The position numbers were made by a program, and so were the translations under genes. From positions 1 to 51,356 of the forward strand of contig NZ_LRPE01000015.1 in assembly GCF_001605885.1 (NCBI RefSeq): 51,356 nt of DNA, in the 5' to 3' direction. The notes under the pieces were generated by a model. The model was not told the origin of the DNA, did no database searches, and saw only the letters and a list, made by a program, of their open reading frames with translations. Positions 26,468-36,057 of the stretch are shown here, in pieces. Each line of letters begins with the position of its first letter. Within the stretch, counting starts at the first letter, position 1. This DNA is from Acinetobacter lactucae. Lineage in GTDB: Bacteria; Pseudomonadota; Gammaproteobacteria; Pseudomonadales; Moraxellaceae.

Positions 26468-27166
26468 TTAAAGGCCTAACTCTTTCCACACTGCCTGAAT
26501 TTCTTCAGCAGAACGGGCTCCAACCAGTTTAAAACCATTTGCAAAAATTAAGGTCGGAGTGCCATTAAAACCCAGTTTTTTTCCTAATTCCAAATTACGA
26601 TCAATTGGGTTTGCACAGCTCGTAACTGTTGGTTTAACGCCTTGTTGAATCAGTTTTTTCCATGAGTAAGATTGATTTGGTGCACACCAAACTTGTCTAG
26701 AAACCACAATAGACTGAGGTTTTAAAGGATAGATAAACGTGTAAATAGTCACATCTTTAAGCTTGTCTAGTTCAGGTTCAAGCTGCTTACAATAAGGACA
26801 ATTTGGATCAGAAAATACTGCTAAAATATGCTGACCATTACCTTTGACTGTTTTAATTGCATCTTTTAGAGGTAGCTGTTTCCAATCAATTGAGTTCTGT
26901 CCTAAAACTAAATCTTTGGTTAAGTTCTTCTGGTCTTTTAACCGAATCATAGAGCCTATAAACATATGTTGTCCATCTTCACCAACATAAATGATTTGCT
27001 GATCAAGATTAGCGCTATATAGCCCAGGCATTTCAGTTTTCTGAATATTGCTAATTTTCAAATTAGGATATTGTTTTTTAATATTTTCCCTAACAGTATC
27101 CACATTAGCGAAACTCACACTTGCAGTTAAACTAAATAGTGCCAATATTCCTAATTTTTTAAGCAT
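26468..27166 (-). CDS. dsbC: DsbC-type periplasmic disulfide isomerase
   Basis: 232 residues with a signal peptide ending SFA before Asn21. The N-terminal dimerisation domain (about 22-85) precedes a thioredoxin domain with CPYC (123-126) inside FSDPNCPYCKQLEPELDKL, and the cis-proline loop FNGTPTLIFANG near 205. It shuffles wrong disulfides in periplasmic proteins, with electrons from DsbD. The partner is not nearby. Length matches E. coli DsbC. Confidence 0.93.
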   Translation of the reverse strand: MLKKLGILALFSLTASVSFANVDTVRENIKKQYPNLKISNIQKTEMPGLYSANLDQQIIYVGEDGQHMFIGSMIRLKDQKNLTKDLVLGQNSIDWKQLPLKDAIKTVKGNGQHILAVFSDPNCPYCKQLEPELDKLKDVTIYTFIYPLKPQSIVVSRQVWCAPNQSYSWKKLIQQGVKPTVTSCANPIDRNLELGKKLGFNGTPTLIFANGFKLVGARSAEEIQAVWKELGL

Positions 27167-27260
27167 AAAACCGACTCATAGGTAGGAGAGGAACTATTTT
27201 AATCAGTTCAGCTTTTTAAAACAGAACTGATTACCGAGTTATAACCAAACTGCCACTCAT

Positions 27261-28241
27261 TTATGCCAATGTTTCACGTGGAACATAAATAGGTTTTAGA
27301 GTATTAATTTCTACCGATATATGCACAATTTCATCATGAATGGATAAAGCATGGCGAATTTGGTCTGCAGTTAAAGAAATATCATCAGTTTCGAGTGCCA
27401 AAATACAAGAAAACTTACCTTTCGCGACCTTCCAAACATGAATATCTGTAATTTCAATATGTTTAGGAAATTCAGCAATGACTTCACGAATTTCTTCAAC
27501 CACAGGATGATCCATTTCAGCATCTAAGAGAGTTTTTCCTGTCTCTTTCATTAAGCCGAGAGACCATTTTGCAACCAAAATAGCACCTAAAATTCCTAAA
27601 AGTGCATCTAAAAAATCCCATCCGAAATATTTACCTGCGAAAAGTGCAATAATTGCGAAAACAGAAGTCACAGCATCTGCAACCACATGTAAAAAAGCAG
27701 CTTTTTGATTTAAATCATGGTGATGATGCCCATGATCATGATCATGATCATGATGGTGATGGTGATGGTGATGGTGATGGTGATGGTGTCCATCATCGTG
27801 AAGTAACCATGCGCAAATCAAATTAATGATCAAACCCAAAATCGCAATCGGAATAGCTTCATTATAAAAAATTTCAACTGGATTAAATAAACGTTGTATC
27901 GATTGAAGCGCCATAAAAATGGCGACCACCATCAACAAAATTGCACTGCTATAACCCGCTAAAATCTCGATTTTCCAAGTTCCAAAACTAAACCGGCGAT
28001 CTTTTGAATAATGACGAGCCGCACGATAAGCAAAATAGGCTAAACCGAGAGCCAACATATGTGAACTCATATGCCAACCATCAGCCAGAAGTGCCATTGA
28101 ATTGAAAAACCATCCACCCAATATTTCTAGCACCATCATGGATGCAGTTAAAATTGTTGCAATCAAAATACGTTTTTGTGCAAGTGGATTTCCTTCATCA
28201 AACTGATGTTGATGATGACGTGATACACTATGATCCTGCAT
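27261..28241 (-). CDS. dmeF: DmeF-type cation diffusion facilitator (Co/Ni exporter)
   Basis: 326 residues from ATG 28241; an in-frame TTG at 28256 with AGGGAG upstream is the alternative, but it lies inside the operator. Six membrane helices, with metal-site residues in LLADGWHMSSH and LHVVADAVTS. A His-rich loop between helices IV and V has 14 consecutive His followed by alternating Asp-His. The C-terminal cytoplasmic domain ends DIHVWKV and ETDD. It pumps divalent metal out using the proton gradient. The Co/Ni assignment rests on the neighbouring RcnR-type regulator. A parS-like site lies in the last codons. Confidence 0.88.
   Translation of the reverse strand: MQDHSVSRHHQHQFDEGNPLAQKRILIATILTASMMVLEILGGWFFNSMALLADGWHMSSHMLALGLAYFAYRAARHYSKDRRFSFGTWKIEILAGYSSAILLMVVAIFMALQSIQRLFNPVEIFYNEAIPIAILGLIINLICAWLLHDDGHHHHHHHHHHHHHDHDHDHGHHHHDLNQKAAFLHVVADAVTSVFAIIALFAGKYFGWDFLDALLGILGAILVAKWSLGLMKETGKTLLDAEMDHPVVEEIREVIAEFPKHIEITDIHVWKVAKGKFSCILALETDDISLTADQIRHALSIHDEIVHISVEINTLKPIYVPRETLA
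27270..27285. other. parS-like centromere site 2, inside the dmeF coding region
   Basis: TGTTTCACGTGGAACA fits the parS palindrome. It encodes residues VPRET near the C-terminus of the exporter. Confidence 0.8.
27752..27787. repeat. GATGGT hexamer repeat coding the His loop
   Basis: Six perfect GATGGT units, preceded by GATCAT units, encode the poly-His and His-Asp loop of the exporter. Such a run can change length without a frameshift. Confidence 0.85.
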
Positions 28242-28254
28242 AAAATTTAAACCC

Positions 28255-28277
28255 AATATACTCCCTACCAGTATATT
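28255..28277. promoter_or_regulatory. RcnR/DmeR-type operator
   Basis: AATATACT-CCCTACC-AGTATATT: perfect 8-bp arms with a C-rich seven-base centre, in the 57-bp gap between exporter and repressor. It matches the RcnR consensus TACT-G-tract-AGTA read from the opposite strand. Confidence 0.8.
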
Positions 28278-28298
28278 AAATTATACAAGAGAACACAG

Positions 28299-28562
28299 AT
28301 GAGTCACGTCGGTCAGGATAAAAAAATAGTTAATCGTGTAAAACGACTAAAAGGACAAATTAATAGTATTGAGCATGCTGTGGAACAGCCAGATATTTCA
28401 TGTATAGAAATACTTCAACAAGTTGCTGCAATTAAAGGGGCGATAAATGGTCTAATGAGTGAATTGATGGAACAGCACTTACATCATCATGTGCTCAAAG
28501 AAGCAAAAGTCGATCAGAATGAGTTAGATGAGTTTTTAAAGGTTCTAAAAAGATACGGTTAA
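28299..28562 (+). CDS. dmeR: CsoR/RcnR-family metal-sensing repressor
   Basis: 87-residue all-helical repressor. The metal-ligand set is His3, Cys35, His60 and His64, exactly the HCHH fingerprint of RcnR/DmeR Ni/Co sensors rather than the CHC set of copper CsoR. NRVKRLKGQINSIEHAVE is the family DNA-binding helix. It is divergent from the CDF exporter, with the operator between them. It should release DNA when Co or Ni binds. Formaldehyde-sensing FrmR is the main alternative, but the neighbour is a metal exporter. Confidence 0.88.
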   Translation: MSHVGQDKKIVNRVKRLKGQINSIEHAVEQPDISCIEILQQVAAIKGAINGLMSELMEQHLHHHVLKEAKVDQNELDEFLKVLKRYG

Positions 28563-28609
28563 CGAGTGACTGAATGACGCAGCTAAGTGCATCATTCAGA
28601 ATTTTGTAA

Positions 28610-29965
28610 TTATTTTCCAATACAGAATGAACCAAAAATCTTGCCTAATAGGTCATCGGCACTAAAGTCACCAGTAATTTCCCCTAAAGCATTTTGGGCA
28701 AGACGTAGAGACTCAGCAACCAGTTCACCTGCGTTAAACACAACAAGTTGCTCGCGTGCTTCTAAAAGATAGAGCTGTGTGCGCTTCATTGCGTCTAAAT
28801 GGCGTGTTCTTGCAATAAAGGTGTCTTCCTCAGGGTGGAAGCCTGCATGCGCTGTAATCGCATCTACGAGGCCTTGTACGCCCATTTCTTGTTTTGCAGA
28901 AACGGTTATATGACGGAACCCTTGAAAATCGCTTATTTCAGCTAATTGACCAGTTAAATCGCATTTATTACCAATTAACATTAAACGACGCGGTTCAATG
29001 TGCTCAGCAAAATATTCTTGAGCAAGTTTTAAGGGGTCATCACCTTGATTTAAATCATAAACCAGCAATAACAAATCAGCCTGCTCAATTTCTTTGATTG
29101 CTCTACGAATCCCTTCTTTTTCAACGATGTCACCTGTCTCACGAAGGCCGGCTGTGTCTGTTAAAGTGATTGGTAGACCATTTAAGCTAATTTTTTCATG
29201 CAATACATCACGGGTTGTACCGGCAATATCCGTCACAATTGCACGCTCAACACCTGCAAGCGCATTTAACAGGCTTGATTTACCCGCATTTGGTTTACCT
29301 GCAATAACAACTTGTAAACCTTCACGTAATAATTGCCCTTGTCGTGCAGAGGTTTGAACTGCATGTACCGACTGCTGAACATCTTCAAGTAAAGCTAAAA
29401 TTTTGCCATCTGCCAAAAAATCGATTTCTTCTTCAGGAAAATCAATTGCAGCTTCAACATGCAAGCGTAAATGAATCAGTTTTTCTAAAACGGTATTAAT
29501 TTTTGTTGAAAAAGCGCCTTGTAAAGAACGAACTGCAGAGCGTGCCGCAGCTTGCGAAGTCGCATCAATCAGATCTGCAATTGCTTCTGCTTGTACCAAA
29601 TCCATCTTGCCATTTTCAAAAGCTCGCATGGAAAATTCACCGGCTTTTGCAGCAATTGCACCAAGCTCAAATAAGCGTCCAAGCAAGGCATTTTGAATGA
29701 CCGGACCGCCGTGACCTTGTAGCTCTACAACATCTTCACCTGTAAACGAGTGTGGATTAGGAAAGCAAAGAACAATCCCTTCATCCATAATGTTGCTATC
29801 AGCATCATAAAACTTACGAAAACCCGCCATACGTGCTTCAGGCAAGTTTTTTTGTGTCAGGTTTTGAGCAATTTCATAAGCCTTAGGTCCAGATAGGCGA
29901 ATCACGCCCACACCACCACGCCCAGGTGGCGTTGCAATTGCAGCAATCGTGGTTTGACTTTGCAT
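28610..29965 (-). CDS. mnmE: MnmE, tRNA modification GTPase
   Basis: 451 residues from ATG 29965, which has SD TAGGTGA; a GTG three codons upstream is possible. With MnmG it makes cmnm5 or nm5 modifications at U34 of tRNAs. The N-terminal tetrahydrofolate-binding domain begins TIAAIATPPGRGGVGVIR. The G domain has GKPNAGKSSLLN near 222, DIAGTTRD, DTAGLRE and NKCD. The C-terminal CIGK contains the catalytic Cys. Last gene of the rpmH-side cluster. mnmG is not adjacent. Confidence 0.97.
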   Translation of the reverse strand: MQSQTTIAAIATPPGRGGVGVIRLSGPKAYEIAQNLTQKNLPEARMAGFRKFYDADSNIMDEGIVLCFPNPHSFTGEDVVELQGHGGPVIQNALLGRLFELGAIAAKAGEFSMRAFENGKMDLVQAEAIADLIDATSQAAARSAVRSLQGAFSTKINTVLEKLIHLRLHVEAAIDFPEEEIDFLADGKILALLEDVQQSVHAVQTSARQGQLLREGLQVVIAGKPNAGKSSLLNALAGVERAIVTDIAGTTRDVLHEKISLNGLPITLTDTAGLRETGDIVEKEGIRRAIKEIEQADLLLLVYDLNQGDDPLKLAQEYFAEHIEPRRLMLIGNKCDLTGQLAEISDFQGFRHITVSAKQEMGVQGLVDAITAHAGFHPEEDTFIARTRHLDAMKRTQLYLLEAREQLVVFNAGELVAESLRLAQNALGEITGDFSADDLLGKIFGSFCIGK

Positions 29966-30001
29966 ATTATTCACCTAAAAACCTAAAATCCAGCCAAAGA
30001 A

Positions 30002-30035
30002 AAATCCGCCTAAGATTACCATCTTAAGCGGATTT
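30002..30035 (-). terminator. hairpin between yidC and mnmE
   Basis: AAATCCGC-C-TAAGAT pairs with ATCTTA-A-GCGGATTT with one mismatch and a four-base loop. It lies 20 bases past the yidC stop. Confidence 0.65.
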
Positions 30036-30055
30036 ATTCAGCAAAAGTTCAACGA

Positions 30056-31816
30056 TTAAGAAGCCGATTCAGTCTTACTGATACGACTTTTCTCAACACT
30101 CTTATTAATAAACGATTGCTGTAAAATAGTAATACTGTTGTTCACAATCCAGTACAGCACGAGACCTGCCGGGAAGAACAACATAAATACAGTGAACATA
30201 ATCGGCATAATGCGGAACACTTTTGCCTGCATTGGATCAGCTGGTTGCGGGTTCAACATCTGCTGAGCAAACATGGTAACACCCATGATTAACGGCAAGA
30301 TGAACCAAGGATCCATCGCTGACAAGTCTTGAATCCAACCTAACCATGGTGCATGACGTAATTCCACACTTTCCATGAGTACCCAGTACAAAGCAAGGAA
30401 AATTGGCATTTGTAGCAACAATGGTAAACAGCCTGAAAGTGGATTTACTTGTTCACGCTTGTATAAAGCCATCATTTCTTGCGAGAAGCGCATACGGTCT
30501 TCACCGAACTCTTCTTTCATGCGTTGCATTTCTGGTGCAATCACACGCATTTTCGCCATAGAACGATAACTTTTTGAAGATAAAGGCCACAAAATCAATT
30601 TTACTAAAATCGTAAGTAAAATGATTGACCATCCCCAGTTACCCACAATGTTATGGAAGAATTGAAGACCTAAGAACAGTAACTTAGCAATCGGCCATAA
30701 CCAACCATAATCAACAGTCTGATTTAAACCAACAGCTAAATCTTTTAATTCAGATTGTACTTTCGGACCTGAATAAAGTTTTGCATCCACTTCCATTGAA
30801 GTGCCTGCCGGAACATTAATCACTGGTGAAGTAAAACCAATGATATTCATATGATCAGCAGATTGACGAGATTCAAGTTTAGCCACATAAGGCTGGCCAT
30901 TGGCTTGAGTTAACTTAAGATTTCCAGGAATCCAAGCACTGACAAAATAATGCTGAACAATCGCAACCCATCCACCTTTCGCTTCAGTATTTACTTTTTC
31001 TTCTGAGAAATTAGCAAATTTAAGCTTATTGTAATGTGCATCAGGCGTTCCCCAAGCTCCACCTAAGAAAGTTCCTAGAGTGAAAATACCTTGAGAAGAT
31101 TTACCAGGATCATCAGAATTATCACGCTTTAATTGTCCAAACATCTGACCTTGCCAGCTTTGTTGGCTACGGTTAATGACTTGATGTTTTACAACAATTG
31201 GATATTGACCTTGGGTGAAAGTAAAAGTCTTAATAATTTCAACGCCTTCAGGTGTTTTAAATACCATCGGAACGTTTAAAACTTTTCCAGTTTGACCCTT
31301 TTGATCCTGTACGCCTTTAGCATCAGCCAAAGTATATGATGTTTTTTCAACAGCATATAATGGACGACCACCACGACTACTATCTGGTCCATTCAAACCA
31401 ATTAAGCCAGATTGAGCAACATATGTACGCTTGGCATCATTTTCAAGCATAACAAAAGGTTGATCGCTGTCTTTGCTTTTGTCGTGTGAGAGTAATTCAA
31501 TACGAACAATATCACCACCTTTTGGATTGATCCAAATATGGTAAAGGTCAGTTTGTACTGAAATAAGCTGTTGATTCACAGGTGCAGTTGCATCTGTGGT
31601 TTGTGACTGCGCAATATTTGCTTGTGGCACATCGGAAGCCACTGTTGCATTTTTAGCATTTGGCAAATCAGCAGATACTTCATGCGAGCTTACAGCCGCC
31701 GCTTGTTGTTGCGGTGCAGTTGCAGCATTTCCATAATCTTTTTGCCAAGCCAAAATGAGCAAATATGCGGTGACAAACATGGCCCCGAGAATTGCAAACC
31801 TGGCCCATTGTTGCAT
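30056..31816 (-). CDS. yidC: YidC membrane protein insertase
   Basis: 586 residues. An N-terminal membrane helix (about 6-24) and a large periplasmic beta domain (about 60-350) precede the conserved five-helix insertase core (YGWLWPIAKLLF, LLTILVKLILWPLSSKSYRS, QMPIFLALYWVLMESVELRH, FPAGLVLYWIVNN). It inserts proteins into the inner membrane with or without SecYEG. It starts five bases after the yidD stop, in the conserved rpmH-rnpA-yidD-yidC order. Confidence 0.98.
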   Translation of the reverse strand: MQQWARFAILGAMFVTAYLLILAWQKDYGNAATAPQQQAAAVSSHEVSADLPNAKNATVASDVPQANIAQSQTTDATAPVNQQLISVQTDLYHIWINPKGGDIVRIELLSHDKSKDSDQPFVMLENDAKRTYVAQSGLIGLNGPDSSRGGRPLYAVEKTSYTLADAKGVQDQKGQTGKVLNVPMVFKTPEGVEIIKTFTFTQGQYPIVVKHQVINRSQQSWQGQMFGQLKRDNSDDPGKSSQGIFTLGTFLGGAWGTPDAHYNKLKFANFSEEKVNTEAKGGWVAIVQHYFVSAWIPGNLKLTQANGQPYVAKLESRQSADHMNIIGFTSPVINVPAGTSMEVDAKLYSGPKVQSELKDLAVGLNQTVDYGWLWPIAKLLFLGLQFFHNIVGNWGWSIILLTILVKLILWPLSSKSYRSMAKMRVIAPEMQRMKEEFGEDRMRFSQEMMALYKREQVNPLSGCLPLLLQMPIFLALYWVLMESVELRHAPWLGWIQDLSAMDPWFILPLIMGVTMFAQQMLNPQPADPMQAKVFRIMPIMFTVFMLFFPAGLVLYWIVNNSITILQQSFINKSVEKSRISKTESAS

Positions 31817-31821
31817 ATCTA

Positions 31822-32142
31822 TTACCCCAAATGGTTAGAGAGATTTTGCTTCAGTAAACGATCACGAAAGGGTACAGCAACATGATGCGTTTGAGAATCT
31901 ATTTGATGAAACGAAATAAAACGAATTGCTTTTGGCGGTACCGGATCATATCCAGATCCTCCCCACGGATGACAACGACAAATCCGTTTAGAAGATAACC
32001 AAACGCCTTTTATCGCACCATGAGTTTGCAATGCTTCTATCGCATATTGGGAACAAGTCGGGATATAACGACAACGGGGTCCAAGAAGCGGACTAATCGC
32101 AATTTGATACAGTCGAATCAACCAACGTAGAAAACGGACCAT
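31822..32142 (-). CDS. yidD: YidD membrane protein insertion efficiency factor
   Basis: 106 residues with [24 protein letters not shown] and [13 protein letters not shown], the hallmark Cys-containing motifs of YidD. The N-terminus is an amphipathic membrane-associated helix. It lies ten bases after rnpA and five before yidC. The C-terminal tail beyond the PVP motif is longer than in E. coli YidD. Confidence 0.96.
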   Translation of the reverse strand: MVRFLRWLIRLYQIAISPLLGPRCRYIPTCSQYAIEALQTHGAIKGVWLSSKRICRCHPWGGSGYDPVPPKAIRFISFHQIDSQTHHVAVPFRDRLLKQNLSNHLG

Positions 32143-32152
32143 TGGCTATCTC

Positions 32153-32545
32153 TTAATTCTGCGAGGTTGTGCCAACTTTAGAATGTTTTTTTGCTAAGCG
32201 CTGTAATTTTTGCCAAGCAAAATCTAATTGTTGATATAGCTCAGCATTCGTAATCGTTTCTATACCAACTTTCGGCATCACCACAACATCTATGTCTGAT
32301 CCAAAATTCGGCTGATGTAGACGAAAGCTCTCACGAGCAAGACGTTTTATTCGATTTCTTTCATGCGCACGGCGCACTTTTTTCTTAGCAACAACAATAC
32401 CCAAACGGCTTTTAGGCTGTTCGGTTAATTTTGCAAGAAATAAAAAATGGGGTTGATGCACTTTAAAAAGCGCACCATCAAATACACTTTTATAATCTGC
32501 AGCACAGCGTATTCGCACGTCTGTGCTAAAACTGTAAAGTGTCAT
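32153..32545 (-). CDS. rnpA: RnpA, protein component of RNase P
   Basis: 130 residues from ATG 32545; an upstream TTG would add three residues. The basic signature [18 protein letters not shown] (about 65-82) is the RNA-binding motif of RnpA, which supports 5' maturation of tRNA by the catalytic RNA. It is cotranscribed with rpmH, 29 bases upstream, and with yidD. Confidence 0.96.
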   Translation of the reverse strand: MTLYSFSTDVRIRCAADYKSVFDGALFKVHQPHFLFLAKLTEQPKSRLGIVVAKKKVRRAHERNRIKRLARESFRLHQPNFGSDIDVVVMPKVGIETITNAELYQQLDFAWQKLQRLAKKHSKVGTTSQN

Positions 32546-32574
32546 CACACCCAAGTCTGGTCAGCGTAACAGTA

Positions 32575-32709
32575 TTAAACAGTTAAGCTATGACGACCTT
32601 TTGCACGACGACGAGCTAATACTTGACGACCAGCTTTAGTTGCCATACGAGCACGGAAACCATGAACGCGTTTACGCTTTAATTCAGATGGTTGGAAAGT
32701 ACGTTTCAT
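32575..32709 (-). CDS. rpmH: ribosomal protein L34
   Basis: 44 residues, the standard L34 length: starts [20 protein letters not shown] and ends [12 protein letters not shown]. The SD GGGAG lies seven bases before ATG 32709. First gene of the operon leading away from oriC. Confidence 0.99.
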
Positions 32710-32763
32710 ATTGAAACTCCCAAAAATGATCTTTCTATAAAGGTCCGCGATTTTATTGTGCAA

Positions 32764-33390
32764 TGTTTACGCTGTCAATGAAAAACCAAGAAAGTTTTGT
32801 ATTTAACCCAAATTTTTAATCTCTTTACTTCTTTTTATCCTTGCCATAATTCAGTGCAATATATAGCTTTAAAAGTTATACACAAAGTAATTGTCTATTT
32901 TTATTAGAACTTTTAATATATACACACCTTATATACATATTTATCAACAAAACCAGATATCATTTTGCTTTTGATTTGCTTCATTTGAATTTAAATTCAT
33001 ATTTTGCAGTTATCCACAAAAGATTATCCTCCTATTAAATAAATTCAAATTTAGAAATTTAAATTTATTCTTATTAGGGATAACTTTTTCTGTGGATTTC
33101 GCACTTTTAAATTTAAAAAACAAATATTTGAGTTGTTGATAACTCTGTTTTTACTATATTTATGGATTGTGGATAAGTTTATGTGTTAATTTATCCACAG
33201 GTTGTGCAAAAAGTTATACACAAGCCGTTTTGAATTTAAATTTATTCACAAGAGATTTCTTTTTAGGCAAAATCAAACGAAATCGTCATGACAGATGTGG
33301 ATAACTTGGTTAGAATGGCGACCCCTTCTCATCAGGAAGGGTTAATCTTTAGATTATTTGAATTTAAAAACGCAGAAATAGGGGATACAC
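32764..33390. other. oriC: oriC, chromosomal replication origin
   Basis: Intergenic between rpmH and dnaA, very AT-rich. Perfect TTATNCACA DnaA boxes are at 32876, 33010, 33191, 33214 and 33242 on the plus strand, and at 33168 and 33296 on the minus strand; near matches are at 32941, 33091 and 33134. AT-rich TTTRAATTYAAA motifs at 32984, 33106, 33229 and 33357, plus imperfect ones at 33041-33068, may form the unwinding region. The position beside dnaA and the divergent genes fit gammaproteobacterial origins. Confidence 0.92.
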
Positions 33391-34797
33391 ATGCTTTGGA
33401 CAGACTGCTTAACTCGCTTGCGACAAGAGCTATCTGATAACGTCTTTGCGATGTGGATTCGCCCATTAGTTGCTGAAGAAGTAGAAGGAATACTGCGTCT
33501 TTATGCACCTAACCCTTATTGGACGCGTTACATTCAAGAGAACCATTTAGAATTAATTTCTATATTGGCCGAACAGTTATCTGAGGGACGTGTGCGTCAG
33601 GTTGAGATTTTAGTTGATTCTCGTCCTGGCAGTATTTTGTCATCGAGTGAACAGCCAGCAACTACAACAGCTGCTTTACACAGTGCACCTCAACAAACTA
33701 TTAAAGTAAAAAAAGAACTGGATTCAATTTCTAGTTCAACTACTAGTGGTGTTGTAAACACTAAAACACCGAAAAAGAAGCTATTAAATCCTCAATTTAC
33801 TTTTTCTTTATTTGTTGAGGGCCGTTCAAACCAGATGGCTGCTGAAACATGTAGAAAAGTATTAACTCAATTAGGTGCCTCACAGCACAACCCATTATTT
33901 TTATATGGCCCGACAGGGTTGGGTAAGACTCACTTGATGCAAGCGGTTGGTAATGCTTTATTACAAGCCAAGCCTAATGCACGGGTGATGTATATGACCT
34001 CTGAGAGCTTCGTTCAGGATTTTGTAAGTTCTTTGCAAAAAGGCAAAGTTGAAGAATTTAAGAAAAATTGCCGTTCTTTAGATTTACTGTTGGTTGATGA
34101 TATTCATCTCTTAGCTGGTAAAGAAGCAAGTTTGGTTGAATTCTTCTATACATTTAATGCTTTACTTGATGAATCTAAACAGATTATTTTAACTTCAGAT
34201 CGTTATCCAAAAGAATTGACCGAGTTAGATCCGCGTTTGGTATCTCGCTTTTCTTGGGGACTTTCTGTAGGTGTTGAGCCACCAGATATTGAAACTCGTA
34301 TCGAAATTCTATTGAAGAAAGCTGAAAATAGCGGCGTTGATTTACCTCGGAACTGTGCGTTATTTATTGCACAACAAGTGGTTGCCAATGTACGTGAACT
34401 TGAAGGTGCGCTCAATAAAGTTGTTGCAATTTCCCGTTTTAAAGGTGCGCCAATCGATCTTGATGTTGTCCGTGAGTCTTTAAAAGATGTATTGGCAATT
34501 CGTGCGCGTACAATTAGTGTAGAAAATATCCAACGTGTGGTCAGTGAATATTTCCGTATTCCTTTAAAAGAATTGGTTGGACCAAAACGGACACGAATCT
34601 ATGCTCGACCGCGTCAGTTAGCAATGGGTCTTGCTCGTGAGTTGACGGGTGATAGTTTTCCTGAAATTGGAATGGCTTTTGGTGGGCGTGACCATAGTAC
34701 GGTGATGCATGCTTGTGAAAAAGTTGTGAGTCTTCGAGAGGAAGATCCGATTTTTGACGAAGATTATAAAAATCTACTGCGTCTACTTCAGAGTTAA
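33391..34797 (+). CDS. dnaA: DnaA replication initiator
   Basis: 468 residues. Domain I (about 1-85) binds partners and domain II is a Ser/Thr/Lys-rich linker. Domain III is AAA+ with Walker A GPTGLGKT (173-180) and LLVDDIHLLAG near 235. Domain IV carries the DNA-binding signature GGRDHSTVMHACEK near 427. SD GGGGAT precedes the ATG; the last TTTGAATTTAAA motif is only 22 bases upstream, so dnaA expression may be autoregulated by origin occupancy. Confidence 0.99.
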   Translation: MLWTDCLTRLRQELSDNVFAMWIRPLVAEEVEGILRLYAPNPYWTRYIQENHLELISILAEQLSEGRVRQVEILVDSRPGSILSSSEQPATTTAALHSAPQQTIKVKKELDSISSSTTSGVVNTKTPKKKLLNPQFTFSLFVEGRSNQMAAETCRKVLTQLGASQHNPLFLYGPTGLGKTHLMQAVGNALLQAKPNARVMYMTSESFVQDFVSSLQKGKVEEFKKNCRSLDLLLVDDIHLLAGKEASLVEFFYTFNALLDESKQIILTSDRYPKELTELDPRLVSRFSWGLSVGVEPPDIETRIEILLKKAENSGVDLPRNCALFIAQQVVANVRELEGALNKVVAISRFKGAPIDLDVVRESLKDVLAIRARTISVENIQRVVSEYFRIPLKELVGPKRTRIYARPRQLAMGLARELTGDSFPEIGMAFGGRDHSTVMHACEKVVSLREEDPIFDEDYKNLLRLLQS

Positions 34798-34894
34798 TGA
34801 AATAATAAGACGTTGTTGCAAAGTCTACGTAAGTGCAGCATAGTACACAGCTAAAAAATGAAATATTTGCTCCAAGTTGCTAGAGGAATGAATC

Positions 34895-36043
34895 GTGCGT
34901 TTGAAAATCGCTAAAGAAAGCTTACTCAATGTTTTATCGCATGTTGTCGGTGCGGTAGAACGTCGTCATACATTGAATATTCTTTCAAACGTCAAAATTC
35001 AGACTAATGCTCAGGCACTCACCATTACTGGTTCTGATTTAGAAGTCGAGCTGGTTGCCAGTACTGTTTTAACAGAAGGGGCATGCATTGAAGCAGGTGA
35101 AACAACTGTTCCTGCTCGTAAGTTGATGGAAATTTGTAAATCATTGCCTACAGCTGCATTGATTGATTTACAAATTACTGAAGATCAAAGATGTATCTTA
35201 AAATCTGGTAATAGCCGTTTTGTATTAGGTACTTTACCGGCAGAAGATTATCCATTATTGACGACTGAAAATAGTCAAGGTACACAAGTACAGGTCACCC
35301 AACGTGAGTTAAAGCGTTTATTTGAAAAAACTGCTTTTGCGATGGCTGTACAGGATGTGCGTTTCTATTTAACTGGTACTTTATTAGAAATTGATGAAAA
35401 TCAATTGCGTGCAGTAACAACAGATGGACACCGCTTAGCACTTTGTGAAATTACTGCCTCTTCTACATCATCTCAATTGGTTCAAGCAATTGTGCCTCGT
35501 AAAGCTGTGGGTGAATTGCAGCGTTTACTCAGTATTGAAGATGAACAATTAACGTTACTCATTGGCCGTGAATTGTTAAATGTAACGATTAATACACCAA
35601 GCCGTGACAAAGAGCAGGGCGATATCACTGTTCGTTTTACGACGAAATTGATTGATGGAAAATTCCCTGATTATCGTCGTGTAATTCCACGTGGTGGCGA
35701 TAAACATGTGTTAATTAGCCATGATGTGTTTAAACAATCATTACAACGTGTCGCAATTTTGAGTAATGAGAAGTTACGTGGTGTTTTCTTGAATTTTAAT
35801 CAAGACTCTTTACAACTGCGTGCAAATAACCCTGAACAAGACGAAGCGATTGAAGATTTAGCGATTCAGTATCAAAACATACCGCTTGAAATGTCATTTA
35901 ATGCGCAATATTTACTAGATGTTTTAGGTGTGCTTGATGGTGATGATGTTAATATGAGCATGACTGAGGCAAACCAGTCTGTATTGGTTCAAGATCCGGC
36001 ACATCCTGATCAAACCTATGTCGTTATGCCGATGCGTGTATAA
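34895..36043 (+). CDS. dnaN: DNA polymerase III beta sliding clamp
   Basis: 382 residues starting with GTG ([17 protein letters not shown]). Three repeated clamp domains; ends VVMPMRV as beta clamps do. It encircles DNA and tethers Pol III. It sits between dnaA (97-base gap) and recF (14-base gap). Confidence 0.98.
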   Translation: MRLKIAKESLLNVLSHVVGAVERRHTLNILSNVKIQTNAQALTITGSDLEVELVASTVLTEGACIEAGETTVPARKLMEICKSLPTAALIDLQITEDQRCILKSGNSRFVLGTLPAEDYPLLTTENSQGTQVQVTQRELKRLFEKTAFAMAVQDVRFYLTGTLLEIDENQLRAVTTDGHRLALCEITASSTSSQLVQAIVPRKAVGELQRLLSIEDEQLTLLIGRELLNVTINTPSRDKEQGDITVRFTTKLIDGKFPDYRRVIPRGGDKHVLISHDVFKQSLQRVAILSNEKLRGVFLNFNQDSLQLRANNPEQDEAIEDLAIQYQNIPLEMSFNAQYLLDVLGVLDGDDVNMSMTEANQSVLVQDPAHPDQTYVVMPMRV

Positions 36044-36057
36044 TCTGGCTATCTAAT

